A stretch of DNA of 32,363 nucleotides from Modestobacter caceresii. GTDB lineage: Bacteria > Actinomycetota > Actinomycetes > Mycobacteriales > Geodermatophilaceae. Positions 22,350 to 30,953 of this stretch are shown here, one piece after another. The notes beneath the pieces are model-generated. The model searched no databases. It saw only the letters and a list, made by a program, of their open reading frames with translations, and was not told the DNA's origin. The translations under genes were made by a program, and so were the position numbers. The first letter of the stretch is position 1; every line of letters begins with the position of its first letter. Location of the stretch: contig NZ_JPMX01000041.1 in the NCBI RefSeq assembly GCF_000761485.1, forward strand, positions 1-32,363, in the 5' to 3' direction.

Positions 22350-22387
22350 CGGGGGGGGGTGGGCGGCCGGGGCCGAGGACTGCGAAC

Positions 22388-23808
22388 GTGGACGGCGTGG
22401 ACCGCCAGACCGCCCTCGCCCGCGCCCGCGCCGCCGAGCAGCTCGACTCCGGCGTCTTCCTGACCGACCTGGCCCGCCGGGTCGCGCTGCCGACGGAGAG
22501 CGCCGACCCCGCCCGCGAGCCGGTGCTGCGGGAGTACCTGACCGCCGAGATGGTGCCGCAGGTGGAGCGGCTGGGCTTCACCGCGCGGATCGTGGAGAAC
22601 CCCGTCTCACCGCGCCACCCCTTCCTGGTCGCGCGGCGGGTCGAGGACCCCGGGCTGCCCACCGTGCTCACCTACGGCCACGGCGACGTGCACCCGCCCA
22701 CCCGGAGCAGTGGCGGGACGGGCTCGACCCCTGGCGGGTCGTGGTCGAGGGCGACCGCTGGTACGGGCGCGGCGTTGCCGACAACAAGGGCCAGCACAGC
22801 GTCAACCTGGTCGCGCTGGAGCAGGTGCTCGCCGTGCGCGGTGGCCGGCTGGGCTACAACGTCACGCTGCTGCTGGACATGGGCGAGGAGTTCGGCTCCC
22901 CCGGCCTGGACGAGGTCTGCCACCAGCTGCGCGACGAGCTCGCCGCCGACCTGCTGATCGGCTCGGACGGCCCGCGGGTCGCCGCCGACCGGCCCACCGT
23001 CTTCCTGGGCACCCGGGGCGCGGTGAACCTGACGCTGTCGGTGCGTGCCCGCGCCGCGGCGCACCACTCCGGCAACTGGGGCGGCGTGCTGAGCAACCCG
23101 GCCACGGTGCTGGCCAACGCGCTGGCCAGCCTGGTCGACGGCCGCGGGCGGTTGCTGGTCGAGGGCCTGCGCCCGGACGGCGTCCCCGAGCCGGTGCGGC
23201 GGGCGCTGGTGGACGTGCCGCTGGACCAGGGGCCGGACGCACCCGCCATCGACCCGGAGTGGGGTGAGCCCGGGCTGACGCCCAGCGAGCGGCTGTTCGG
23301 CTGGAACACCCTCGAGGTGCTGGCGATGACCGCCGGCGACCCGGAGGCCCCGGTCGGCGCAATCCCGCCGTCGGCCCGGGCGCACTGCCAGCTGCGCTTC
23401 GTCGTCGGCACGGACGGCGGCTCGGTGGCCGACCAGGTGCGCGCCCACCTGGCCGCGGCCGGATTCGGTGCGGTCGAGGTCAGCCAGGACCTCGCGATGG
23501 CCGCCACCCGCCTCGACCCCGAGGACCCCTGGGTCGCCTGGACGCTCGCCTCCCTGGAGCGCACCACCGGCGTCCGGCCAGCGCTGCTGCCCAACCTGGG
23601 CGGGTCGCTGCCGAACGGGGCCTTCGCCGACGTGCTCGGGCTGCCGACCGTCTGGGTGCCGCACTCCTACCCCGGCTGCGCCCAGCACGCCCCGGACGAG
23701 CACCTGCCGATCGGGCTGGTCCGGGAGTCCCTGCAGGTCATGGCAGGCCTGTGGTGGGATCTCGCCGAGCTCGCCCCCGCCTGGCCCCCGCCGTCCCACC
23801 CGTCCTGA
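22388..23808 (+). pseudogene. M20-family peptidase with a one-base frameshift
   Basis: An M20 zinc dipeptidase-like gene read in two frames. From GTG 22388 (GAGGA upstream) the first frame runs through residue ~101 (TYGHGDVH, the metal-binding HxD). It then must shift by -1 near 22692 into HPEQWRDGLDPWRVVVEGDRWYGRGVADNKGQ, the conserved continuation. Restoring one base between 22692 and 22693 (GTGCA-G-CCC) reads DVQPAHPEQWRDG and gives an intact 473-residue protein with LLDMGEEFGSPG, SGNWGGVLSNPATVLANAL and a C-terminal GGSLPNGAFADVLGLPTVWVPHSY. Members hydrolyse dipeptides or N-acyl amino acids. Either this is a young pseudogene or the base is a sequencing error; the rest shows no decay. Paired palindromes flank it on both sides. 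Confidence 0.8.
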
Positions 23809-23815
23809 CCCACCA

Positions 23816-23839
23816 CCACCACAATGGCCATTGTGGTGG
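23816..23839. repeat. Palindrome A, copy 2
   Basis: A perfect 24-base palindrome with inner part CCACAATGGCCATTGTGG. Compared with copy 1 it differs at one base in each arm (A to C and its partner T to G), so self-complementarity is kept. It lies between the convergent M20 and XdhC genes. Confidence 0.9.
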
Positions 23840-23848
23840 CCCGGCTGA

Positions 23849-23872
23849 GGGCCAAAGTCGCGACTTCGGCCC
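23849..23872. repeat. Palindrome B, copy 2
   Basis: A 24-base palindrome, GGGCCAAAGTCG then CGACTTCGGCCC, with one mismatch (23854/23867) that would be a G-U pair in minus-strand RNA. It is 9 bases after palindrome A copy 2 and ends 3 bases before the XdhC stop codon. Confidence 0.85.
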
Positions 23873-23875
23873 CTG

Positions 23876-24997
23876 CTAGCGGTCGGCGGTGCGGTGGATG
23901 GGGCCGGCGACCTCGGCCAGGCGCTCGCCGGTGCCGCCCCAGCGGCCGGCGATGATCTCCGCGGCGATCGAGACGGCGGTCTCCTCCGGGGTGCGAGCGC
24001 CGAGGTCCAGCCCGACCGGTGAGGCGAGACGGACCAGTTCGTCCTCCGTCAGCCCGGCCTCGCGCAGCCGGGCCAGCCGCTCGTCGTGGGTGCGCCGCGA
24101 CCCCATCGCGCCGACGTAGGCGACAGGCAGTCGCAGCGCGACCTCCAGCAGCGGGACGTCGAACTTCGGGTCGTGGGTGAGCACGCAGAGCACCGTGCGC
24201 TCGTCGATCGCCCCGGCGTCCACCTGGGCCTGCAGGTACTTGTGCGGCCACTCCACGACGACCTCGTCGGCGTCGGGGAAGCGGCGGGCGGTGGCGAACA
24301 CCGGCCGGGCGTCGCAGACGGTCACCCGGTAACCGAGGAACGACCCCACCCGGGCGACGGCGGCGGCGAAGTCGATCGCGCCGAACACCACCATCCGGGC
24401 CGGCGGGGCGAAGGAGGAGACGAACAGGGTCAGCTCGTCGCCGCGCCGCTCGCCGTCGTGGCCGTAGGTGAGGGTCGCCGTCCGGCCGGCGGCGAGCATG
24501 CCGCGGGCGTCGTCGGCGACGGCGTCGTCCAGCCGCTGGGCGCCGAGCGTGCCCGAGGCGCGGTCCGGCCAGAGCACCAGCCGCTTGCCGAGCCGGTCGG
24601 CCGGGCCCTTCACGCAGGTGACGACGGCGACCGGCTCGTGCGCGCCCACCGACGCGGCCACGTCACCGAGCTCGGGGAAGGACTCGCGGGAGATCGCCTC
24701 CACGTAGACGTCGAGGATCCCGCCGCAGGTCAGGCCCACGGCGAAGGCGTCGTCGTCGCTCACCCCGTACCGCTCCAGGGTGGGCTCGCCGCTGGCGAGG
24801 ACGTCCTGCGCCTCCGCGTAGACCGCGCCCTCGACGCAGCCGCCGGAGACGCTGCCCACCGCCGTCCCGTCCGGGCCGACCAGCATCGACGCCCCCGCCG
24901 GGCGCGGCGCGGACCGCCAGGTGCCCACCACGGTGCCCACGCCGACGGTCTCCCCCGCCTGCCACCACCCGACCAGGTCGTCAAGAACGTCGCGCAT
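23876..24997 (-). CDS. XdhC/CoxI-family molybdenum cofactor insertion protein
   Basis: A 373-residue protein of the XdhC/CoxI family, which binds sulfurated molybdenum cofactor and delivers it to xanthine dehydrogenase or CO dehydrogenase-type hydroxylases. The N-terminal XdhC domain shows VGVGTVVGTWRSAPRPAGASMLVGPDGTAVGSVSGGCVEGAVYAEA and GLTCGGILDVYVE; the Cys in SGGC and TCGG are the family positions. The C-terminal Rossmann domain contains VVFGAIDFAAAVARVGSFLGYRVTVCDARPVFATA and ends VAYVGAMGSRRTHDERLARLREAG. ATG at 24997 follows AAGGAG. It is last in the run coxD-coxE-xdhC. Confidence 0.9.
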   Translation of the reverse strand: MRDVLDDLVGWWQAGETVGVGTVVGTWRSAPRPAGASMLVGPDGTAVGSVSGGCVEGAVYAEAQDVLASGEPTLERYGVSDDDAFAVGLTCGGILDVYVEAISRESFPELGDVAASVGAHEPVAVVTCVKGPADRLGKRLVLWPDRASGTLGAQRLDDAVADDARGMLAAGRTATLTYGHDGERRGDELTLFVSSFAPPARMVVFGAIDFAAAVARVGSFLGYRVTVCDARPVFATARRFPDADEVVVEWPHKYLQAQVDAGAIDERTVLCVLTHDPKFDVPLLEVALRLPVAYVGAMGSRRTHDERLARLREAGLTEDELVRLASPVGLDLGARTPEETAVSIAAEIIAGRWGGTGERLAEVAGPIHRTADR

Positions 24998-25074
24998 GAG
25001 AGAACTCCTTCCGGCCTCGTCCAGAGGCTCGTCCCGAGCCCGCGAGGGATGAGGAGGACGAGGTCCTTCCACCT

Positions 25075-26187
25075 TCAGGCACGCGTGATCACTCCTGCCA
25101 GTTCCTCGAAGGCGGCCAGGCTGTGCCCGGCGACGAAGCAGTCGACCGACGGCAGCGCCGCCACCATCCCGCCGGTCAGCGGCTCGTAGCCGGCCCGGCC
25201 CTTGTGCGGGTTGACCCAGACGACGGCGTGCGCCAACCGGGCCAGCCGGGCCATCTGCTCACCCAGCAGCTCCGGGCCGCCACGCTCCCAGCCATCGCTG
25301 CAGACCACCACGATCGCGCCGCGGGCGGTGCCGCGCTGGCCCCAGCGGTCCAGGAACGCCTTGAGCACCTCGCCGATCCGGGTGCCACCGGACCAGTCGG
25401 GGATCGCCGAACCGCTGGCGGCCAGCGCCTTGTCCGGGTCGCGCAGCCGCAGCTCGCGGGTCACCCGGGTCAGCCGGGTGCCGATGGTGAACACCTCGGT
25501 GCTGGCCGGCCGGGCCCGGACGGCGGCGTGCCCGAACCGCAGCAGCGCGTCGGCGTAGGGGCTCATCGACCCGGAGACGTCGATCAGCAGCACCACCCGG
25601 CGCGGGCGCGGCCGGGCCCGGTGGTGCACCAGCCGGGTGATCTCGCCGCCGTCACGCAGCGCCCGCCGGACGGTGCGGGCCCGGTGGATCGCCCCGTGCG
25701 CCGACGGGCTGCGCCGCCGTGACGCACGCATCGGGCTGGCCGGGACCAGCAGCGCGAACAGCCGGCGCAGCTGGTCGCGCTCGGCCACGGTCAGCTCGGC
25801 GACGTCCCGGTGCCGGAGCACCTCCTCGCCGCTGGCCTGGGTGGCCAGCTCGGTGGGCTCCCCGCCCTCCTGGCTGCCCTCGCCGGTCTGCAGCGGCGCG
25901 GACTGGGCGACCCGCTGCTCCTCCGCCCCCGACGGCCGCCGGGCGCGCGGCGCCTCGCCCCCGAAGTAGGCGGCGAAGCCGGCGTCGTAGCGCTCGAGGT
26001 CGTCGGGGCTTGCGCAGAGGGTCAGCCGACCGGACCAGTAGACGGCGGTGGGGTCGAGGACGTCGAGGTGCGCGACCGCGGCCAGCATCGCCTCGACCCG
26101 GTCGGGGGAGGCGTCGACGCCGGCGTGCCGCAGCGTCCGGGCGAACCCGAGCACGGTCGTGACGACGTCCCGCTGCTCACCCACCAC
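25075..26187 (-). CDS. coxE: CoxE-like VWA-domain protein
   Basis: A 370-residue protein of the CoxE/VWA family. An N-terminal helical region (FARTLRHAGVDASPDRVEAMLAAVAHLDVLDPTAVYWSGRLTLC) is followed by an acidic, low-complexity linker (about 80-120). The VWA domain carries the MIDAS motif DVSGS at 203-207 and a later GGTRIGEVLKAFL threonine. CoxE works with the CoxD AAA+ ATPase to mature the CO dehydrogenase-type Cu/Mo active site or load metal. It overlaps the coxD end by 11 bases, so the two are translationally coupled, and is followed after 77 bases by xdhC. Confidence 0.88.
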   Translation of the reverse strand: MVGEQRDVVTTVLGFARTLRHAGVDASPDRVEAMLAAVAHLDVLDPTAVYWSGRLTLCASPDDLERYDAGFAAYFGGEAPRARRPSGAEEQRVAQSAPLQTGEGSQEGGEPTELATQASGEEVLRHRDVAELTVAERDQLRRLFALLVPASPMRASRRRSPSAHGAIHRARTVRRALRDGGEITRLVHHRARPRPRRVVLLIDVSGSMSPYADALLRFGHAAVRARPASTEVFTIGTRLTRVTRELRLRDPDKALAASGSAIPDWSGGTRIGEVLKAFLDRWGQRGTARGAIVVVCSDGWERGGPELLGEQMARLARLAHAVVWVNPHKGRAGYEPLTGGMVAALPSVDCFVAGHSLAAFEELAGVITRA

Positions 26188-27079
26188 CGAACAGCGCTCC
26201 CCGGGCGAGGGCGTGCACGCGGTCGGTGTCCTCCCGGTACTTCAGCACCGCCCCCAGCGTGCGGGCCGCGGTGTCCGGGTCGAGCTCGCGGGCGCCCAGG
26301 GCGTGCAGGGCGGTCGCCCAGTCCATCGCCTCGGCGACCCCGGGCGGCTTGAGCAGGTCGAGCTCGCGGAGCCGGGCCGTGGCGCGGGCGACCTGACGGG
26401 CCAGCTCCTCGGTGACGTCGGGCAGCCGGCGGCGCAGGATCGCCACCTCGCGCTCGAAGTCGGGGTGCTCCAGCCAGTGGTAGAGGCAGCGGCGCTTGAG
26501 CGCGTCGTGCACCTCGCGGGTGCGGTTGGAGGTGAGGACGACGAGCGGTGGCGTCTGCGCCCGGATCGTCCCCAGCTCCGGGATCGAGATGGTGAAGTCG
26601 CTGAGCACCTCGAGCAGGAACGCCTCGAACTCGTCGTCGGCCCGGTCGACCTCGTCGATGAGCAGCACCGACGGGGAGTCCTCCAGCGCCTGCAGCAGTG
26701 GGCGGGCCAGCAGGAACCGGCGGTCGTAGAGCGAGGCCTCCAGCTCCTCGGCGCGCTCGGCGGTACCCGCGGCCTCGGCGGCGCGCAGGTGCAGCAGCTG
26801 GCGGCCGAAGTCCCAGTCGTAGAGGGCGTGGCTGGCCTCCAGGCCCTCGTAGCACTGCAGCCGGTAGATCGGCCGGCCGGTGACGTCGGCGAGTGCCCGG
26901 GCCAGCGCGGTCTTGCCGACCCCGGCCTCGCCCTCCAGGAACAGCGGGCGGTGCATCACCAGCGCCAGGTAGGCCGCCGTCGCCAGGCCCTCGTCAGGCA
27001 GGTAGCCGGTGCCCTCCAAGGCAGCGGCCAGGGCTGCGGGGTCGGCGGGCAGCGTGGGCTCGGTCACAGGTCGCAGCAT
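26177..27079 (-). CDS. coxD: CoxD-like MoxR-family AAA+ ATPase
   Basis: A 300-residue AAA+ ATPase. Walker A is GEAGVGKT (50-57) and Walker B is VLLIDEVDRAD (about 138-147); sensor region VVLTSNRTREVHDALKRRCLYHWLEHP carries the sensor Asn and arginine finger. The YDWDFGRQLLHLRAAEA block marks the CoxD subgroup of MoxR ATPases. With CoxE it forms a chaperone for maturation of CO dehydrogenase-like molybdoenzymes. ATG at 27079 is used; GTG at 27067 is an alternative. The last 11 bases overlap coxE. Structural coxMSL genes are not in the window. Confidence 0.9.
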   Translation of the reverse strand: MLRPVTEPTLPADPAALAAALEGTGYLPDEGLATAAYLALVMHRPLFLEGEAGVGKTALARALADVTGRPIYRLQCYEGLEASHALYDWDFGRQLLHLRAAEAAGTAERAEELEASLYDRRFLLARPLLQALEDSPSVLLIDEVDRADDEFEAFLLEVLSDFTISIPELGTIRAQTPPLVVLTSNRTREVHDALKRRCLYHWLEHPDFEREVAILRRRLPDVTEELARQVARATARLRELDLLKPPGVAEAMDWATALHALGARELDPDTAARTLGAVLKYREDTDRVHALARGALFGGG

Positions 27080-27101
27080 CCCATCCGCACCGCGATGGTG
27101 A

Positions 27102-27368
27102 TCAGTCCGCCGTCATGACCGTCAGGTACTCGTCGTAGCTGGCGATGACGTCCTCCAGGTCGACGGTCTCCGGGAAGTCGGCGACGTCCTGGTGCCTGCG
27201 CAGGAACTGCACGGTGCGCAGGACCACGTCCTCCTCGTCGTCGGCGCCGAGCTGGTCCATCACCTCGGGGGTCACCTTGAACCAGGTGCGCACGTCCTCC
27301 AGCTCGCTCGGCTGGGTCACGAGGTAGCCATGCTCACCCTGGGCATCGATCTCGATGTCGTCGGCCAT
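27102..27368 (-). CDS. Small acidic protein of unknown function
   Basis: An 88-residue soluble, strongly acidic protein (MADDIEIDAQGEHGYLVTQPSELEDVRTWFKVTPEVMDQLG, later FLRRHQDVADFPETVDLEDVIASYDEYLTVM). I do not recognise a family. It ends 22 bases before coxD on the same strand and may head that operon. The ATG at 27368 leaves 74 bases to the divergent M18 aminopeptidase start. Confidence 0.7.
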   Translation of the reverse strand: MADDIEIDAQGEHGYLVTQPSELEDVRTWFKVTPEVMDQLGADDEEDVVLRTVQFLRRHQDVADFPETVDLEDVIASYDEYLTVMTAD

Positions 27369-27442
27369 GCACCCGACCTACCCGCGCTGCCCACGCCAAA
27401 CGCGGGTCGGACGGGACCGAGCCGGTCGAGCAAGATGGGCCC

Positions 27443-28714
27443 ATGCCGGACCTCTCCCTCGGTGACGACCTGCGGGCCTTCGTCGACACCTCCCCGTCCC
27501 CGTCGCACGCCGTCGCGGAGCTCGCCCGGCGGCTGCGCGCGGCCGGCTTCACCGAGCTCGCCGAGGCCGACCGGTGGGAGCTGGCCCCCGGCGGTCAGCA
27601 CTTCGTCGTCCGGCACGGCAGCCTGATCGCGTTCCGGGTCGGCAGCGCCTCCCCGGCCGAGGCGGGGCTGCGGCTGGTCGGCGCGCACACCGACTCCCCC
27701 ACGTTCAAGGTGCGGCCGCGCGACGACGTCCGCCAGGCCGGGTACCGGCTGGTCGGCGTCGAGCCCTACGGCGGCGGGCTGTGGCACACCTGGCTGGACC
27801 GGGAGCTCACGGTGGCCGGCCGGGTGGCACTGCGCGGCGGCGGCACCGCACTGGTGCGGCTGCCCGGTGCGGCGCTGCGGCTGCCGTCGCTGGCGATCCA
27901 CCTGGACCGCAGCGTGCGCGAAGGCCTGAAGCTGGACCCGCAGCGGGAACTGGTGCCGGTCTGGTCTCAGGACCTGGGCACCGAGCCGGGCCTGCGAGAG
28001 GCGCTGGCCACCGAGGTGGGCGCGGCCGTGCAGGACGTCGTCGGGCACGACCTGGTGCTCGCCGACACCCAGCCGGCCGGCCGCACCGGCGCCGACGGCA
28101 GCTGGATCGCCGCGCCGCGGCTGGACAACCTGGCCAGCTGCCACGCCGGGGTGACGGCGCTGATCGCCGCGGCGGCCACCAGCCGCACCCAGCTGCTGGT
28201 CGCCAACGACCACGAGGAGGTGGGCAGCGGCTCGATGTCCGGGGCGCGCGGCAGCTTCCTGGAGGACGTCGTCCGCCGGCTGGTGGCGGTCCTGGACGCC
28301 GGTGACCCGCAGGCGCTCCCCCGGGCACTGGCGCAGTCCCGGCTGGTCTCGGCGGACATGGCGCACGCCGTCCACCCGACCCGTTCCGACCGGCACGAGC
28401 CCGGCCACCAGCCGCAGCTGGGCAGCGGGCCGGTGCTGAAGGTGAACGCCAACCAGGCCTATGCCACCGACGCGGTGACCAGCGGCTGGTTCGCCGAGCG
28501 TTGCGCGGAGGCGTCGGTGCCGGTGCAGTGGTTCGTCACCCGCGCCGACCTGCCCTGCGGGAGCACGATCGGCCCGCTGACGGCGACCCGGCTGGGCATC
28601 GCGACCGTCGACGTCGGCGCACCCATGCTGGCCATGCACTCGGCCCGCGAGCTGGCCTCGGCCCTCGACGTCCCGCTGATGGTCGGCGCGCTGACCGCGT
28701 GCTTCGCCGACTGA
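27443..28714 (+). CDS. M18-family aspartyl aminopeptidase
   Basis: A 423-residue cytosolic dodecameric zinc aminopeptidase that removes acidic N-terminal residues from peptides. Di-zinc ligands fit H82 and D84 in GAHTDSPTFKV, D228 in PRLDNLASC, E258/E259 in NDHEEVGS, and the M18 MAHAVHP histidine. GSTIGPLTATRLGIATVDVGAPMLAMHSARE is the family C-terminal block. The length is normal. The ATG at 27443 is standard; the gene appears monocistronic. Confidence 0.93.
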   Translation: MPDLSLGDDLRAFVDTSPSPSHAVAELARRLRAAGFTELAEADRWELAPGGQHFVVRHGSLIAFRVGSASPAEAGLRLVGAHTDSPTFKVRPRDDVRQAGYRLVGVEPYGGGLWHTWLDRELTVAGRVALRGGGTALVRLPGAALRLPSLAIHLDRSVREGLKLDPQRELVPVWSQDLGTEPGLREALATEVGAAVQDVVGHDLVLADTQPAGRTGADGSWIAAPRLDNLASCHAGVTALIAAAATSRTQLLVANDHEEVGSGSMSGARGSFLEDVVRRLVAVLDAGDPQALPRALAQSRLVSADMAHAVHPTRSDRHEPGHQPQLGSGPVLKVNANQAYATDAVTSGWFAERCAEASVPVQWFVTRADLPCGSTIGPLTATRLGIATVDVGAPMLAMHSARELASALDVPLMVGALTACFAD

Positions 28715-28732
28715 TCCGTCCCCCGGGCGGGG

Positions 28733-29122
28733 TCAGGCGTCGAGCCGACTGCGGCCGGTGGCCCGGCCGACCCCGACGGCGACGAGCAGCGAGCCGAGGA
28801 ACAGGCCCACGGCGATCAGCAGGGCACCGACCAGGAAGAGCCCGGTCTCGTCCTGGAGCGCGGCGTCGACCGTCCAGCAGAGGGTGAACGGCACGGTCAC
28901 CACGAGCGCAGCGACGAGCGGCCGCTGCACCCACCCGGCCAGCACCGCCGCGGCCAGCAGCGTCAGCACGCAGCCGATGACCTGCCACTCCGCGTAGGGG
29001 CCGGAGGTGGTGCTGGTGGCCGGGTCGAACTGGTACTCCCGGTCCCAGGCGAGCCACGCGGCCCAGGCGAGCACGCTGAGCGCGGCCGCTCCGGCGGTCC
29101 AGGTGCGTCGACGTCCGGTCAT
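28733..29122 (-). CDS. Small membrane protein of unknown function
   Basis: A 129-residue protein with four hydrophobic segments (WTAGAAALSVLAWAAWLAW; WQVIGCVLTLLAAAVLAGW; LVAALVVTVPFTLCWTVDAAL; GLFLVGALLIAVGLFLGSLLVAVGV) and a basic start MTGRRRTW. It has no recognised family. A longer frame reaches 29650 but runs antisense through aidB, so ATG 29122 is used. It converges with the M18 gene. Confidence 0.68.
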   Translation of the reverse strand: MTGRRRTWTAGAAALSVLAWAAWLAWDREYQFDPATSTTSGPYAEWQVIGCVLTLLAAAVLAGWVQRPLVAALVVTVPFTLCWTVDAALQDETGLFLVGALLIAVGLFLGSLLVAVGVGRATGRSRLDA

Positions 29123-29166
29123 GCGGCGGAGGATAGGGCGGCAGGCATCCCGCCGGTGGGACGAGG

Positions 29167-30792
29167 TCAGGCGCGAGCGGCGATCGCGGCGAGGTCCAGG
29201 CCGGCGTCCAGCGCCCCGTACTCGAGGCTGCGGTCGGCCCCGAGACGGGCCGCGACGAAGGCGTCGGCGACGGCGGCCGGCGCCTCCCGGATCAGGACGG
29301 CGCCCTGCAGGGCGAGCGCCAGCGCCTCCACGACCCGGCGGGCGTGCTGCGGGGCGCTCCCCGGGTCGGCCTGCACCCGGCCGATGAGCGCCCGGGTGGC
29401 CTGCACGTGCGCGTCGAAGGCCCGGTGCTGGCCCAGCGCCGAGGCGACCTCCTCGTCGACGGCGGCCACCGACTCCGGCTCGCGGGCCAGTGCCCGGAGG
29501 ACGTCGAGGGCGATCACGTTGCCCGAGCCCTCCCAGACCGCCATCACCGGCTGCTCCCGGTAGCGACGGGCGAGCGGGAAGGCCTCGGTGTAGCCGTTGC
29601 CGCCCAGGCACTCCAGCGCCTCGTAGGCGTGGTGCGGCCCGCGCTTGCACACCCAGTACTTCGCCACGGGGGTGGCGAGCCGGCGGAACGCGACCGACTC
29701 GGCGTCCTCGCTGTCGTACGCCGCGGCCACCCGCAGCGCCGTCCAGGTGGCGGCCTCGGCCTCCAGCTGCAGGTCGGCGACGACGGCGGTCATCGCCGGC
29801 TGGTCGATCAGCGTCGAACCGAAGGCGCTGCGGTGCCGGGTGTGCCAGGCGGCCTCGGCGACGGCCTGCCGCATGCCGGCGGCGCTGCCCAGCACGCAGT
29901 CCAGCCGGGTCTGCCCGACCATCTCGATGATGGCGCGGACCCCGCGCCCCTCCTCCCCGACCAGCCAGCCGACCGTGCCCTCCAGCTCGGTCTCCGAGGA
30001 GGCGTTCGACCGGTTGCCCAGCTTGTCCTTGAGCCGCTGGATGCGGAACACGTTGCGGTCACCGCCCGGCAGAACGCGGGGCACCAGGAAGCAGGAGAGG
30101 CCGGTGCCGGTCTGGGCGAGCACCAGGAACGCGTCGGACTGCGGGGCCGAGCAGAACCACTTGTGCCCGGTCAGCCGCCAGCTGCCGTCGCCGGCGTCGA
30201 CGGCCCGGGTGGTGTTGGCCCGCACGTCCGAGCCGCCCTGCTTCTCGGTCATCGCCATGCCGAAGACCGCGGAGGACTTGGTGGCCGGGTCGCGCAGCTC
30301 GGGGTCGTAGTCCCGGGAGAACACCTTGGGCAGCCACACGTCGGCCAGCTCCGGCGTCGCCCGCAGCGAGGGGACGACGGCGTGGGTCATGCTCACCGGG
30401 CAGGCGTGCCCGGGCTCGACCTGGGCGAAGAGCATGAACGCCGCTGCCCGGGCGACGTGCGCACCGGGCCGCGGCTCCGCCCAGCAGCTGGTGTGCGCGC
30501 CGTGCGCGATCGCCGCGGCGCTGATCCGGTGGTAGGCGGGGTGGAACTCGACCGCGTCGACCCGGTTGCCCCAGCGGTCGTGGCCGGCGAACACCGGCGG
30601 GTGGGTGTTGGCGAGTTCGGCGTCCCGCTGGAAGTCGGCCTGCCCGACGAGCGACCCGACCTCGGCGAGGTGGTCGGCGGCCCATCCGGCGCCGTGGCGC
30701 TCGACCGCCTCGGTCAGGGCCGGGTTGGTCGAGTACTCGTCCAGGTCGACCCGCGGCGGCGCCTGGTTGAGGACCTCGTGCGTGCTGCTCAC
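29167..30792 (-). CDS. aidB: AidB-family acyl-CoA dehydrogenase-like flavoprotein
   Basis: A 541-residue FAD protein of the AidB branch of acyl-CoA dehydrogenases, the same length as E. coli AidB, which binds DNA and is induced by alkylation damage. THEVLNQAPP, VERHGAGWAADHLAEVGSLVG, FGMAMTEKQGGSDVRANTTRA, GHKWFCSAPQSDAFLVLAQT, LKDKLGNRSNASSETEL, LECLGGNGYTE and WEGSGNVIALDVLRAL all align with AidB blocks from memory of the family. GTG at 30792 follows GAGGAGG. No ada or alkA is adjacent. It is divergent from the glucose-6-phosphate dehydrogenase gene. Confidence 0.93.
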   Translation of the reverse strand: MSSTHEVLNQAPPRVDLDEYSTNPALTEAVERHGAGWAADHLAEVGSLVGQADFQRDAELANTHPPVFAGHDRWGNRVDAVEFHPAYHRISAAAIAHGAHTSCWAEPRPGAHVARAAAFMLFAQVEPGHACPVSMTHAVVPSLRATPELADVWLPKVFSRDYDPELRDPATKSSAVFGMAMTEKQGGSDVRANTTRAVDAGDGSWRLTGHKWFCSAPQSDAFLVLAQTGTGLSCFLVPRVLPGGDRNVFRIQRLKDKLGNRSNASSETELEGTVGWLVGEEGRGVRAIIEMVGQTRLDCVLGSAAGMRQAVAEAAWHTRHRSAFGSTLIDQPAMTAVVADLQLEAEAATWTALRVAAAYDSEDAESVAFRRLATPVAKYWVCKRGPHHAYEALECLGGNGYTEAFPLARRYREQPVMAVWEGSGNVIALDVLRALAREPESVAAVDEEVASALGQHRAFDAHVQATRALIGRVQADPGSAPQHARRVVEALALALQGAVLIREAPAAVADAFVAARLGADRSLEYGALDAGLDLAAIAARA

Positions 30793-30876
30793 TGCGCCTC
30801 CTCACCGACGTGTCCCGGTTCCCCAGGAGTGGACCACGGCCGTTCGCCGGATCGGCTGATCAGGCGTCCCGGGGTT

Positions 30877-30893
30877 CAGGGCTGCGAGCCCTG
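30877..30893. promoter_or_regulatory. Hairpin in the aidB/G6PDH divergent gap
   Basis: CAGGGCT-GCG-AGCCCTG, a perfect 7-bp dyad at 61-77 bases upstream of the dehydrogenase start. It could be an operator or a 5'-leader stem; nothing else supports either. Confidence 0.25.
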
Positions 30894-30953
30894 GGCAGGG
30901 CGAGAAGGGGCCCTGCGGACGGCGGGCCCGCCACGACGACGGAGAGGACGACG

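Noticed and set aside
30810-30953. Upstream in-frame extension of the glucose-6-phosphate dehydrogenase
   Set aside because: The extra 48 residues lack homology to the family; ATG at 30954 has a good Shine-Dalgarno and starts the Rossmann fold directly.
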